Source: Mycolicibacterium elephantis DSM 44368 | GTDB lineage: Bacteria; Actinomycetota; Actinomycetes; Mycobacteriales; Mycobacteriaceae | Reading direction: 5' to 3' | DNA length: 64,000 nt | Assembly (NCBI RefSeq): GCF_004014805.1 | Contig: NZ_ATDN01000056.1 | Coordinates: 124,001-188,000, forward strand | Part shown: positions 49,374 through 58,425 of the stretch, piece by piece | How positions within the stretch are numbered: the first letter of the stretch is position 1 | Layout of the letters: the number at the start of each line of letters is the position of its first letter | Program-made: the position numbers and the translations under genes | Notes under the pieces: generated by a model | Databases searched by the model: none | What the model saw: the letters and a program-made list of their open reading frames with translations, nothing else | What the model was told of the DNA's origin: nothing

Positions 49374-51416
49374 CTAATCGCAGCTGGTGTCGGCGGCGTT
49401 GGTGACGGCCAGGTCGTCCGGAAGCGCGGTCGGCGTGCTGTTGGTGCCGCGCACCACATGGACCTGCACGGTCGAGCCGCTCGGTGACGGCGGGTTCACC
49501 GAGTTGAAGTCGTTGCCCAGCACCACCTGGACGATGTCGCCCTTGCCCGTCACCCGCTCGATGGTCGGGTTGGCGAACGCCGAGGCCACCGTCGCCGCGG
49601 CTTCCTCGTTGCCCGGTGAGAAGAACACCGTCGTCTCGTCCAGCGGGCCGGGGTAGTCGTCGGGCGTCGTGACGTTGAAGCCGTGGGTCTGCAGCGCGGT
49701 GGCGGCGCTGGCGGCCAGGCCGTCGCGGCCCGTGGAGTTCGACACCTGCACGGTGATGTCCTGCGGGTTGGTGGTGACCGCGTCCACCAGCTCGCCGGTT
49801 CCGATGGAGCCCTGGCTGGGCGACGGGTTCGTCGAATCCCCGTTGGCCGACGACTCCGGCGTGCCGGGCACCGGGGTGTTGTCGGCGTTGCGTTCCTTGG
49901 GCAGGGGTTCGTCGTTGATGATCGCGTCGAAGATCGCCCGGGTGTCTTCCTCGCGCAGGTGCTCGTTACCCCACTCGTCCATGTAACCGGTGGTGGGCAC
50001 CGTCAGGAACGTGATGCGCCCCGCGGCGATGCCCTGGATCGACTGGCCGAGCGTGACGAGGTCCTTGGTGTCCATGTTGTCGACGTAGCTGTCGTTGATG
50101 AACATGTTGACCACGTTGTTGAGCTTGGACAGCGAGAAGAACACTTCCTTGGAGATCAACGAGCGCAGCAGCGACGACAAGAACCGTTGTTGGCGCTTGA
50201 TGCGCCCGTAGTCACCGTTGCTCTCGGTGGTGACCTGGCGGGCGCGGACGTACTGCAACGCGGTCGGGCCGTCGACGATCTGACGCCCCGCACGCGGCAG
50301 CACGGTGCCGACCTCGTAGTCCTCGAGCGGGGTGGTGCTGCACACCTCGACGCCGCCGAGCGCGTCAACCATCTTGGAGAAACCGGCGAAATCGACTGCC
50401 ATGAACCGGTTTATGGAAAGCCCGGAGATCTTCTGGATGACCTTCACGAGGCATTTGGGCCCACCGACGGCGTAGGCGGAGTTCAGCTTGTACTCGGTGT
50501 AGACCTGCTTGGCGCCGTACATCGGCGAGTCGGGGTCGGTGATCGGGCCGTACTCGCGGGTGCGCGGATCCCACGGCTCGCACAGCATCGGTTCGATCTC
50601 GAGGTCACGGGGAAACGACACGCCGACAACGCGTTCGCGGTTGGCGGGGATGTTCACCAACATCACGGTGTCCGACCGCGCCCCGGCGGCGTCTTCAGTG
50701 GTGCCCGCGCCCATGTCGCTGTTCTCGCCCAACCGGCTGTCCACACCGACGATCAGGAAGTTCTCGTCGCCGAACTGCGCGTTCGGGTCGAGGATGTCGC
50801 GGGAGTCCGGGTCCAGCGCCGAGATCCGGTTGAGCATGTTGTTCTTCGAGGTCTGCCACTGCCAGGCGCCGCCGGTGAGAACCAGCGCCAGCACGGCCAT
50901 CAGCGCGGCGGCGACCCGGCCCACCACCATCGTGGAGCGCAGGCCCCGCCGTCGATTCGGCCGGTCGGGCCGGCCGGCGCCGCGGCGGGCGACGTGCGCC
51001 GGCGCGACGCGGCGAGGCCTGCGGACCGCGGCCAGATCCGGCAGTTCCGACGAGCCCGGGCGGACGGCCGGAATGATCTCGGTGTCGTGTTCGTCTTCTG
51101 ACAGCGGTTGCGGCTCTTCGGTGTCGGGTACCGCTGCCATGATCTCGGTGGGCGGGGCCGGTTCGTCGGCTTCGGCCCGGTGGCGGCGCAACGTCTCGGG
51201 CACGGCGGTGTCGCCCCGGACGCGGGCGATCAGGTCCGCGACGGTGATGCCGTCGGTGTCGCTGCGCGCAGCCCTGCGTTTGCGTTCCCACGGCGCGGCG
51301 GCTGGTCCCGGGCGCGCGCTTCGGGTAAGCCATTGGTTGTCGGCGGGGCGGTCGGGCTCCGACGAACCGCATGGGCCAGGAGTGGCATCAGCACCGGGGC
51401 TGTCGCCGTCACTCAT
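49374..51416 (-). CDS. LytR-CpsA-Psr (LCP) family wall-polymer ligase (Rv0822c-like)
   Basis: The 680-residue protein has a long cytoplasmic Pro/Arg-rich N-terminus (about 1-165), a transmembrane helix (about 168-190, VAALMAVLALVLTGGAW), an LCP domain (GVDSRLG, RSDTVMLVN, VSFPRDLEI, KLNSAYAVGG, VDFAGFSKMVDALGGV, ALQYVRARQV) and a C-terminal LytR_C domain (ITVQVSNSTGRDGLAASAATAL). LCP enzymes attach polymers such as arabinogalactan to peptidoglycan. The ATG at 51416 gives this layout; length matches Rv0822c (684). Confidence 0.9.
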   Translation of the reverse strand: MSDGDSPGADATPGPCGSSEPDRPADNQWLTRSARPGPAAAPWERKRRAARSDTDGITVADLIARVRGDTAVPETLRRHRAEADEPAPPTEIMAAVPDTEEPQPLSEDEHDTEIIPAVRPGSSELPDLAAVRRPRRVAPAHVARRGAGRPDRPNRRRGLRSTMVVGRVAAALMAVLALVLTGGAWQWQTSKNNMLNRISALDPDSRDILDPNAQFGDENFLIVGVDSRLGENSDMGAGTTEDAAGARSDTVMLVNIPANRERVVGVSFPRDLEIEPMLCEPWDPRTREYGPITDPDSPMYGAKQVYTEYKLNSAYAVGGPKCLVKVIQKISGLSINRFMAVDFAGFSKMVDALGGVEVCSTTPLEDYEVGTVLPRAGRQIVDGPTALQYVRARQVTTESNGDYGRIKRQQRFLSSLLRSLISKEVFFSLSKLNNVVNMFINDSYVDNMDTKDLVTLGQSIQGIAAGRITFLTVPTTGYMDEWGNEHLREEDTRAIFDAIINDEPLPKERNADNTPVPGTPESSANGDSTNPSPSQGSIGTGELVDAVTTNPQDITVQVSNSTGRDGLAASAATALQTHGFNVTTPDDYPGPLDETTVFFSPGNEEAAATVASAFANPTIERVTGKGDIVQVVLGNDFNSVNPPSPSGSTVQVHVVRGTNSTPTALPDDLAVTNAADTSCD

Positions 51417-51619
51417 GATCCCACCGGCCTCCGACCCATAGTCGTCGCACACTGTTGCGCATGAACGTCCGCCGTGCTGTATGCCGTGTCACAGCACTCG
51501 CGTGGCTCCGAAGCGGAGCCCATTACCCGAACAAGTTCCTTATCGTACTGAGACATCCTGAGAGGTGTGATGTCAGAGTCGTCTCAGTATCGAGACAACT
51601 TCGAGACGCTCGTGCGGCG

Positions 51620-52780
51620 TCAGCCACCGGAATGCATGACCTCCGCACCAGCGGGAACGGTGCAGTCGTCGGGATCGGCCAGCCAGCCCTCGGGCAACGC
51701 CACGGATGCCGATGAGCCCTGACGGCCGCGGGGTCCCTGCGCCGCGTCGGGGAACGGCACCGCCGCATCGAGCTGGCCGAGCAGGGCCTCGAGCTCAGAA
51801 ACCGTCTTGACCAGTGCCAATGCTCGGCGCAGCTCGGCGCCGGCCGGAAATCCGTGCAGGTACCAGGCCACGTGCTTGCGGATGTCGCGCATCCCCTTGT
51901 CCTCGCCGAAGTGGGCGGCGAGCAGCTGGCCGTGGCGCAGCAGGATCCGGGCGACCTCGCCCAGGTTCGGCGCGGCGGGCAGCGGTTTACCGCTGAAGGC
52001 CGCCGACAACTCGGCGAACAGCCACGGGCGACCCAGGCAACCGCGCCCGATGACCACCCCGTCGCACCCGGTCGAAGCCATCATCGCCAAGGCGTCCTGG
52101 GCCTCGAAGATGTCGCCGTTGCCCAGCACGGGAATGCCGGTGACGTGCTCTTTCAGCGCCGCGATGTGGCGCCAGTCCGCTTTGCCCGAGTACCGCTGGG
52201 CTGCGGTGCGGGCGTGCAGCGCGACGGCGGCTGCGCCCTCCTCGGCGGCGATGCGCCCGGCGTCGAGGAAGGTGTGATGTTGGTCATCGATGCCGACGCG
52301 GAACTTCACGGTGACCGGGATGTCGGTGTTCTCCGTCGCGGCCACCGCGGCCTGGACGATCTGGCCGAACAGCTTGCGCTTGAACGGCAGCGCGGCCCCT
52401 CCGCCGCGCCGGGTGACCTTGGGCACCGGGCAGCCGAAGTTCATGTCGATGTGGTCGGCCAGCCCTTCGTCGGCGATCATCTTGGCCGCGGCGTACGTGT
52501 ACTTCGGGTCCACCGAGTACAGCTGCAGCGACCGCGGCGACTCGTCGGCCCCGAACGTCACCATGTGCATGGTGGCCGGGTGACGTTCGACGAGTGCCCG
52601 CGCGGTGACCATCTCGCATACGTAGAGCCCGCTGACCGTCCCGGCGCGGGCGATCTCGAGCTCGCGGCACAGGGTGCGAAAGGCGACGTTGGTCACGCCG
52701 GCCATCGGCGCCAGCACGACCGGGCTGGCCAGCCGGATGTTGCCGATGCTCAGCGAGCGGGTTTCGGCTGCGACGGTCAT
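51620..52780 (-). CDS. dus: tRNA-dihydrouridine synthase
   Basis: The 386-residue FMN TIM-barrel enzyme reduces uridine in tRNA. It has VLAPMAGVTNVAFR near residue 23, the tRNA-contact CPVPKVTRRGGGAAL with the catalytic Cys near residue 105, VKFRVGID, and GNGDIFEAQDA followed by VVIGRGCLGRPW for the phosphate site. Length equals Rv0823c (389). It lies between the LCP gene and desA1, four bases after the desA1 stop. The gap of about 200 bp to the LCP start holds ACTGAGAC/GTCTCAGT inverted repeats. Confidence 0.92.
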   Translation of the reverse strand: MTVAAETRSLSIGNIRLASPVVLAPMAGVTNVAFRTLCRELEIARAGTVSGLYVCEMVTARALVERHPATMHMVTFGADESPRSLQLYSVDPKYTYAAAKMIADEGLADHIDMNFGCPVPKVTRRGGGAALPFKRKLFGQIVQAAVAATENTDIPVTVKFRVGIDDQHHTFLDAGRIAAEEGAAAVALHARTAAQRYSGKADWRHIAALKEHVTGIPVLGNGDIFEAQDALAMMASTGCDGVVIGRGCLGRPWLFAELSAAFSGKPLPAAPNLGEVARILLRHGQLLAAHFGEDKGMRDIRKHVAWYLHGFPAGAELRRALALVKTVSELEALLGQLDAAVPFPDAAQGPRGRQGSSASVALPEGWLADPDDCTVPAGAEVMHSGG

Positions 52781-52784
52781 GGGG

Positions 52785-53780
52785 TCACGTCGACGTCTCG
52801 AGCACCCTCTGCGCGGTGAGCTTCTCGGCCTTGCGGGCCTCGCGTTCGAGACGGCGTTGCTTGGAGACCTCGAACTTGTCGCACGCCTCCTCGAGTTCCT
52901 CGACCAGCTTGCCGAGGTCGTCACGCATCCGGGCGGCCTCGCCGGTGAAGTCCTCGCGTTCGAAGATGCGCCACTTCTTCAGCACCGGCATCACCACGTC
53001 ATCGAGGTGGATGCGCGGGTCGTAGACACCGCCGACGGCGATGATCACGGCCTTGCGGCGGAACTCCGGCACGGTGAAGCCGGGCATCTTGAAGTTGCGC
53101 AGCACCCGGTGCAGCGAGTGCATCGCCTGGTCGGGGGCGACCTCGAAGCCGGCCTCCGACACGTCGCGGTAGAAGATCATGTGCAGGTTCTCATCGGCCG
53201 AGACCCGGGCCAGCAGCTGGTCGGCGACGGTCTCGTTACAGGCCCTGCCGGTGTTGCGGTGGGACACGCGGGTGGCCAGCTCCTGGAACGTCACGTAGAT
53301 GACCGAGTCGAACAGGCTCTCGGCGAACAGGTCGCCCTGTTGGTTCTGGCCAGGGGAGAAGCCGCGGGTGACCTGCTCGAGGCGCAACTGCTCGAGCTGC
53401 ACCGGATCGACGGCGCGGGTGACAACCAGATAGTCGCGCAGCGCGATGCCGTGGCGGTTCTCCTCGGCGGTCCAGCGGTTCACCCACTGGCCCCAGGCGC
53501 CGTCCATGCCGAAGTTCATCGTGATCTCGCGGTGATACGACGGCAGGTTGTCCTCGGTGAGCAGGTTCTGCACCATCGCGACCTGAGCGACCTCGGAAAG
53601 CTTCGCCTCCTCGGGATGCCAGTCCTTACCGCCGAGGGCGTAATAGTTCTTCCCGTCCGACCACGGGATGTAATCGTGCGGGTTCCAGTCCTTGCGCATG
53701 GACAGGTGCCGGTTGAGGTATTTCTCCACCACGGGCTCGAGTTCACGCAGGAGATGGAGGTCGGTCAGGTTCTCGTGCAT
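52785..53780 (-). CDS. desA1: acyl-ACP desaturase DesA1
   Basis: The 331-residue soluble diiron desaturase has two iron-ligand motifs, EENRHG near residue 107 and DENLHM near residue 196, as in plant-type stearoyl-ACP desaturases. In mycobacteria DesA1 introduces a double bond into the mero chain of mycolic acid. Length equals Rv0824c (338). GGAGGGGCC precedes the ATG; it is followed after four bases by dus. The upstream region has TGTTAGTAGCA (53803-53813), the same 11 bases as the right half of the 24824 palindrome, which warns that this string is not confined to the catabolic cluster. Confidence 0.93.
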   Translation of the reverse strand: MHENLTDLHLLRELEPVVEKYLNRHLSMRKDWNPHDYIPWSDGKNYYALGGKDWHPEEAKLSEVAQVAMVQNLLTEDNLPSYHREITMNFGMDGAWGQWVNRWTAEENRHGIALRDYLVVTRAVDPVQLEQLRLEQVTRGFSPGQNQQGDLFAESLFDSVIYVTFQELATRVSHRNTGRACNETVADQLLARVSADENLHMIFYRDVSEAGFEVAPDQAMHSLHRVLRNFKMPGFTVPEFRRKAVIIAVGGVYDPRIHLDDVVMPVLKKWRIFEREDFTGEAARMRDDLGKLVEELEEACDKFEVSKQRRLEREARKAEKLTAQRVLETST

Positions 53781-53975
53781 GGCCCCTCCGGTTATCTGTA
53801 CCTGTTAGTAGCACTCAGAGTATCTGTGTACCCCGGTGACATTCAAGTTACGCAGCGGCCTTGTCACATCTGCATCACAAGGCTCTTTTGCAGGCGGTAC
53901 GATGCGTCACAATGCTCGGCGAGCAAATCGTTGGGCCCGACGGCAGCACATGCAACGACGCGGAGGTCTCGAGCT
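53781..53975. promoter_or_regulatory. divergent promoter region of desA1 and first secreted paralogue
   Basis: The 195-bp region has TGTTAGTAGCA at 53803-53813 near desA1, and a GCCTTGT/ACAAGGC hairpin (53858-53864 with 53877-53883) followed by TCTTTT. No clear -35/-10 pair can be assigned by eye. Confidence 0.35.
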
Positions 53976-54428
53976 TTGAAGATGGTCAGGGTTGTTGCGA
54001 GCGCGGTCGCCGCGGCGTCGGTGGCCGGCAGCGCCCTTTTCGCTGGGCCGGGGGTCGCAGGGGCCAATCCTCCCGATGTCGTCAACCGCACCTATCAGGA
54101 CGCCAAGCGGATTATCCAACGGTCAGGCGGAAAAGCCGTAGTTGCGACGCGTACGGGCAACGCATTGTCCGAGTCGAGGTGCTTGGTCACCAACGCATGG
54201 GAGGCGGCGGTTCGCCGTCCCAACCGGCGTGGCCGCCCGGTCGCGAACCAGGACATCATGGTCGCGCTGAACTGCAACGGTGAATTGGCCGCGGCGGGCA
54301 CGGCAGGAAACTCGGCTGCCAGCCCGGCCGGGCGCGCAGCAAAGGAAGAGCAGCAGCGCAAGGCGGAGAAGGCCGCCAGGGACCGGGCCGCCAGGCAGGC
54401 CGCTGCCGCGCGGGCCGCGCAGCAATAG
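53976..54428 (+). CDS. secreted PASTA-like protein, tandem paralogue 1 (basic tail)
   Basis: The 150-residue protein has a Sec signal peptide (VVASAVAAASVAGSALFA, then GVAGA), followed by a compact domain: DVVNRTYQDAKRIIQRSGGKAVV, SESRCLVTNAWEAA and MVALNCNGELAAA. Two conserved Cys residues probably form a disulfide. It shares this domain with the next two genes. The C-terminal third is an Ala/Lys/Arg/Glu helix (RAAKEEQQRKAEKAARDRAA). TTG 53976 has GGAGG nine bases upstream; ATG 53982 is an alternative. The ...DVVGxxYxDA repeat resembles PASTA domains, which bind peptidoglycan fragments; true function unknown. Confidence 0.75.
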   Translation: MKMVRVVASAVAAASVAGSALFAGPGVAGANPPDVVNRTYQDAKRIIQRSGGKAVVATRTGNALSESRCLVTNAWEAAVRRPNRRGRPVANQDIMVALNCNGELAAAGTAGNSAASPAGRAAKEEQQRKAEKAARDRAARQAAAARAAQQ

Positions 54429-54556
54429 CTTTCGGCTCTCGGCGCAGATTTCTGCAGATAGACGGGCCGCTCAAGTGGCGGCTCACTGCTGCGCGCCATA
54501 CGATTTTCCAGTACCGGTCCGGCGGTGTCGCCTGGCCGCTTGGGAGGTCGGCAGAC

Positions 54557-54955
54557 GTGAAGAAGCTCATAATTTTCGGGACCGGGCCCATGTTCACTGC
54601 CGCGGTGGGGGGCGTGGTCCTGGTGGGCGCCGACGTGGCGAGCGCCGCCCCTGACGTGGTGGGCCAGAAGTATTCGGATGCGGCATCGGCGATCAAGGAC
54701 AGCGGAGGCACCGCTGTCGTGGCCTCGAGGGTGGGTGATCGGCTTTCGGAGTCCGACTGCACCGTCACCAACGCCTGGGAGGCGTCATTTGTGCGCGATG
54801 GGAGTGCCGACGGCGGCGAGGTGATGGTGTCGTTGAACTGCAACGGCGACTACGCGACGGCAACCGATCCCGGCGCCTCCGTCCAGCATCCGCTGGGCCG
54901 GGATGCCAAGGCCGCTGATGAAGAAGAGGCCGACGAGGAAGCTCCGAGCTCCTGA
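54557..54955 (+). CDS. secreted PASTA-like protein, tandem paralogue 2 (acidic tail)
   Basis: The 132-residue protein has a signal peptide (KKLIIFGTGPMFTAAVGG, then VASAA) and a domain with PDVVGQKYSDAASAIKDSGG, VVASRVGDRLSESDCTVTNA and VMVSLNCNGDYATATDPGAS. It closes with an acidic tail (DEEEADEEAPSS). GGGAGG nine bases upstream of GTG 54557 sets the start. The same core as paralogues 1 and 3 indicates tandem duplication, with tails of opposite charge. Confidence 0.75.
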   Translation: MKKLIIFGTGPMFTAAVGGVVLVGADVASAAPDVVGQKYSDAASAIKDSGGTAVVASRVGDRLSESDCTVTNAWEASFVRDGSADGGEVMVSLNCNGDYATATDPGASVQHPLGRDAKAADEEEADEEAPSS

Positions 54956-55055
54956 CGAGAGCTGTGCGCCCAATAGTCCGTCGCCACAACATTATTAACA
55001 TGATGTCAACGTAGGCGTCCGACAGCGTTCACATCACAGCGCCAAAGTGTTGGCG

Positions 55056-55463
55056 ATGACGGGACGAAATTCGCTTCGGGCCGGCGCGGTGGCGTCCGGT
55101 GTCGCAGCGCTCATGCTGATCGGAACACCCACTGCCGCAGCCGATTACATCGGTCAGAGCTTCGCCGATGCCTCTTCGGAGATGAACGAGGCCGGGCTGA
55201 ATCCGATTGTCGTCACGCGGGTGGGTGACCAGCTGGCAGAAGACGAGTGCATCGTCACCGGCGCCTGGGAGCCATCGCTCCTGCGGGGCGTCGGAGACGG
55301 CTTCGAGTACTCCGAGGACGAGATAATGGTGTCGCTGAACTGCGCGGGCGCGTATGCATCGGAGACGAATCCCGGTGCATCCATACAGCATCCGCTCGGG
55401 CGCGCGGCCAAGTCCGAGGCCGAAGAGGAAGCCTCCGAGGAGGGCTCCTCCGAGGAGGAGTAG
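55056..55463 (+). CDS. secreted PASTA-like protein, tandem paralogue 3 (acidic tail)
   Basis: The 135-residue protein has a signal peptide (TGRNSLRAGAVASGVAALML, then TPTAAA) and the shared domain: YIGQSFADASSEMNEAG, VVTRVGDQLAEDECIVTGA and VSLNCAGAYASETNPGAS, with QHPLGRAAK as in paralogue 2. The tail is Glu/Ser-rich (EEEASEEGSSEEE). ATG 55056 or GTG 55047 may be the start; neither has a strong ribosome site. Convergent with the TetR gene three bases further on. Confidence 0.75.
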   Translation: MTGRNSLRAGAVASGVAALMLIGTPTAAADYIGQSFADASSEMNEAGLNPIVVTRVGDQLAEDECIVTGAWEPSLLRGVGDGFEYSEDEIMVSLNCAGAYASETNPGASIQHPLGRAAKSEAEEEASEEGSSEEE

Positions 55464-55466
55464 TGG

Positions 55467-56051
55467 TCAAAGGCTCGGCACCCTGCCGAGCAGCATGCCG
55501 ACGCAATAGTCGATGAACTGCTCGCGGCTGACGGTCAGGCGACCGTCCAGGTACGCGGTGAACAGCGCGGTGAGCGCGCCGATCAGCCCGGTGGCCGCCA
55601 TGGCCGCCAGCGCGGGTTCGGTGATGCGGGTGAGCTTCTGCTGCAGCAGTTCGATGAAGTTCGGCATCCACTCGGCACCGGAACGCACCAGCACGGGTTC
55701 GACCTCCGGCGCCAACAGCAGAACCCGACCGCGCGCAGGGTCGTCGACCATCAACTCGACGAAGCGCTCGACCGCCTCGCGCGGGGTCTCCGCCGTCGTC
55801 AACGTGGACATCGCCCGCGCGCAGACGTCGTCGTATACCGCGCGGACGAATTCGTCGCGATCGGCGAAGCTCTCGTAGAAGTAACGCTCGGTCAGCCCCG
55901 CCGCCCGGCAGACCGCGCGCACGGTGAGCGCCGGGCCTCCTTCGCTGCCCAGCAGCGCCACCCCGGCGGAGACGAGTTCGTCGCGGCGCAGCGCCTGGCG
56001 GTCCTGTAGCGGAACGCCGGACCATCGGCCCCGTCGTTGACCCGAAGGCAC
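55467..56051 (-). CDS. TetR-family regulator (Rv0825c position)
   Basis: The 194-residue regulator has an N-terminal TetR helix-turn-helix (ALRRDELVSAGVALLGSEG, then LTVRAVCRAAGLTERYFYESF) and a C-terminal helical ligand domain of the kind found in TetR proteins for hydrophobic molecules. The GTG at 56051 is preceded by AGGAG. It is divergent from the DUF2236 gene, the natural target. The ligand is unknown. Confidence 0.88.
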   Translation of the reverse strand: MPSGQRRGRWSGVPLQDRQALRRDELVSAGVALLGSEGGPALTVRAVCRAAGLTERYFYESFADRDEFVRAVYDDVCARAMSTLTTAETPREAVERFVELMVDDPARGRVLLLAPEVEPVLVRSGAEWMPNFIELLQQKLTRITEPALAAMAATGLIGALTALFTAYLDGRLTVSREQFIDYCVGMLLGRVPSL

Positions 56052-56108
56052 ATCACTCCTAAGCTCGACGCTGACAACGCCTGTAGTCAGAATCTACCGT
56101 CTGGCTGG

Positions 56109-57131
56109 ATGGGAAGCTCCTCAGTGACTCAAGATACGTCCGATGTATACCCGGTGACCAGCGCGTCATCGGGGCTGGCGGCCGGCTGCCCGGTTTCCGG
56201 CGGGGGATACGGCACACTGCCGGAATCACTCGGACCCGACTCGCTGACCTGGAAGTATTTCGGTCAGTGGACCGGCATGCTGCAGGGCCCGTGGGCCGGT
56301 TCCATGCAGAACATGCATCCGCAGCTGGGCGCGGCGGTGAAAGACCATTCGATCTTCTTCCTGGAGCGCATGCCGCGGCTGTTCCGGTCGGTCTACCCGA
56401 TCGGCGGTGTGGTTTTCGACGGTGATCGCGCGCCCCGCACCGGAGCCGAAGTGCGCGACTACCACATCGGGATCAAGGGCGTCGACGAACAGAGCCGCCG
56501 TTACAACGCGCTCAACCCGGAGGTCTTCTACTGGGCGCACGCGACGTTCTTCAAGTCGACGCTGTTGGCCGCCGAATGGCTCGGCGGCGGGCTCACCGAG
56601 GCCCAGAAGCGCCAGCTGTTCGACGAGCACATCACCTGGTACCGGATGTACGGAATGAGCATGCGCCCGGTCCCCAAGACCTGGGAGGAGTTCCAGGAGT
56701 ACTGGGATCACATGTGCCGCAACGTTCTGGAAAACACGTGGGCGGCAAGGGAAGTCATGGATCTTTCCACGATGCCCAAGCATCCCTCGCTGGAGTGGGT
56801 GCCGGATTGGGCGTGGCGGCTGAACCTGAAGGTCATGCAGCGCGTTCTGACGTTCTTCGCGGTGGGGTTGTATGACCCGCCGGTGCGCGAACTGATGGGC
56901 TACAGCTGGTCGCCCCGCCAAGAGTGGCTGCACCGGCAGTTCGGCAACCTGGTTTACCGGGTCACCAAGCTGTTGCCCAAGCGCGTGCTGATGCATCCGC
57001 GGAAGCGCTCGGCGTGGGATCGGGCGCACGGTCGGCTCCCGGCGGACGCACCGCTGGTCGAGACACCCGCGCGCAACCTTCCACCCCTGGAGTACCGCGA
57101 CAACCCGCACTACTACAGCCCGAAGGTCTGA
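56109..57131 (+). CDS. DUF2236 oxygenase-like protein (Rv0826-like)
   Basis: The 340-residue protein has the DUF2236 (MpaB/latex-clearing-protein-like) pattern: AAVKDHSIFFLERMPRLFR, GAEVRDYHIGIKGVDEQSRR, NPEVFYWAHATFFKSTLLAAE and YRMYGMSMRPVPKTWEEF. Several conserved His/Arg residues (DYHIG, WAHAT) could bind heme, as in Lcp. Some relatives degrade rubber or act as peroxidases. ATG 56109 or GTG 56124 could be the start; GGGAAG precedes the latter. M. tuberculosis Rv0826 sits at the same place. Confidence 0.82.
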   Translation: MGSSSVTQDTSDVYPVTSASSGLAAGCPVSGGGYGTLPESLGPDSLTWKYFGQWTGMLQGPWAGSMQNMHPQLGAAVKDHSIFFLERMPRLFRSVYPIGGVVFDGDRAPRTGAEVRDYHIGIKGVDEQSRRYNALNPEVFYWAHATFFKSTLLAAEWLGGGLTEAQKRQLFDEHITWYRMYGMSMRPVPKTWEEFQEYWDHMCRNVLENTWAAREVMDLSTMPKHPSLEWVPDWAWRLNLKVMQRVLTFFAVGLYDPPVRELMGYSWSPRQEWLHRQFGNLVYRVTKLLPKRVLMHPRKRSAWDRAHGRLPADAPLVETPARNLPPLEYRDNPHYYSPKV

Positions 57132-57182
57132 GCCACCCACGACGAGGTTTGCATTCCGCTCGCGGGGGCTAGCTTTACCGGT

Positions 57183-58373
57183 ATGCAGGCGCCAGAAATT
57201 CTTGGCGGCCGATACGAATTGCGCAGCGTCCTGGGTCGGGGCGGCATGTCGGAAGTACGTGACGGTTGGGACACCAGACTCGACCGGCCGGTGGCGATCA
57301 AGCTGCTGCATCCGATGCTTCTCACCGATCCGGTCAACCGGGGGCGCTTCGAGCGGGAGGCCCGGGCAGCCGCGGCGCTGAGCCATCCGAACATCGTCGC
57401 CGTACACGACAGCGGCGAGCACAACGGCGCACCCTTCATCGTGATGGAGCGGCTGTCGGGGCGCACGCTTGCCGACGTGATCGCCCGCGGACCGCTCCGG
57501 GCACCGCATGTGCGGTCGATCCTCGACGATGTGTTGTCGGCCCTCGAGGCCGCGCATGCCGCGGGGATCGTGCACCGCGACATCAAACCGGCCAACATCC
57601 TGTTCAGCGATTTCGGTCACACCAAGGTCGCCGACTTCGGTATCGCCAAGAGCACCGCCACGCCCGACACCGTGACCGGCCAGATCGTCGGCACGATGGC
57701 CTATCTCAGCCCGCAGCGGATCGCCGGGGTGCCCGCGACGGCCGGCGACGACCTCTACGCGCTCGGTGTCGTCGGCTACGAGACGTTGACCGGTCGGCGG
57801 GCGTTCCCGCAGGAAAACCTCGCGGAGCTGGCCCGTGCGATCGCAGACGGCGCGCCGGTGCCGGTGACGGCGCTGCGCGCGGACGCGGACCCCGTACTGG
57901 CGGGCGTGGTGGAGCAGGCGATGGCGCCCGACCCGCGCCGGCGATTCGCCGACGCGCAGTCGATGCGCGCCGCGCTGGCGGGCCGGTTGCCGCCGCCTGT
58001 CGGGCACCGTCCGGCCACCAAGGTGTTGGCTGCGCCGCTGCCCGAGCCGACGACGCTGGCCGTGCGCCCGCCTGCTCCGAGGAGCCGCACCGGCCTCCTG
58101 CTGGGAGTGGCGGCGGCGCTGGTCGCGGTGGTCGTCGTGCTGGCGGCGGTGATCGCCGATTCGGCATCACGCCCGGCCCCGGCCAGCACCGAATCGACGG
58201 TGCCCACGACGCCGACGTCGTCGCTGGTCGCCCCGCCACCGCCGCCACCGCCCGCGCCGACACAGGTCGACCAGGGCCCCCCGTGGAACCGCGGCGAAGG
58301 GCATGGCCCCAAGGAGCCGAAGGCCCCAAAGGGTCCCAAGGACCCGAAGGGGCCGAGGGGACACGACGACTGA
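57183..58373 (+). CDS. membrane Ser/Thr protein kinase with Pro/Lys-rich extracellular tail
   Basis: The 396-residue protein has a Hanks-type kinase domain (about 10-265): the Gly loop LGRGGMSEV, VAIKLL Lys, HRDIKPANILF, DFGIAKS and GTMAYLSPQR. After a juxtamembrane linker come one transmembrane helix (about 302-324) and an extracellular tail of about 70 residues, Pro/Thr-rich then KEPKAPKGPKDPKGPRG. No PASTA or other known sensor domain is seen, so the signal is unknown. TAGCTT seven bases before the ATG (57170-57175) fits the leaderless pattern. Confidence 0.9.
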   Translation: MQAPEILGGRYELRSVLGRGGMSEVRDGWDTRLDRPVAIKLLHPMLLTDPVNRGRFEREARAAAALSHPNIVAVHDSGEHNGAPFIVMERLSGRTLADVIARGPLRAPHVRSILDDVLSALEAAHAAGIVHRDIKPANILFSDFGHTKVADFGIAKSTATPDTVTGQIVGTMAYLSPQRIAGVPATAGDDLYALGVVGYETLTGRRAFPQENLAELARAIADGAPVPVTALRADADPVLAGVVEQAMAPDPRRRFADAQSMRAALAGRLPPPVGHRPATKVLAAPLPEPTTLAVRPPAPRSRTGLLLGVAAALVAVVVVLAAVIADSASRPAPASTESTVPTTPTSSLVAPPPPPPPAPTQVDQGPPWNRGEGHGPKEPKAPKGPKDPKGPRGHDD

Positions 58374-58425
58374 GTGGGCGTGCGGGTCACGCCCGCCGAT
58401 ACCCGACAGCCGCCGCTGACAAAAG

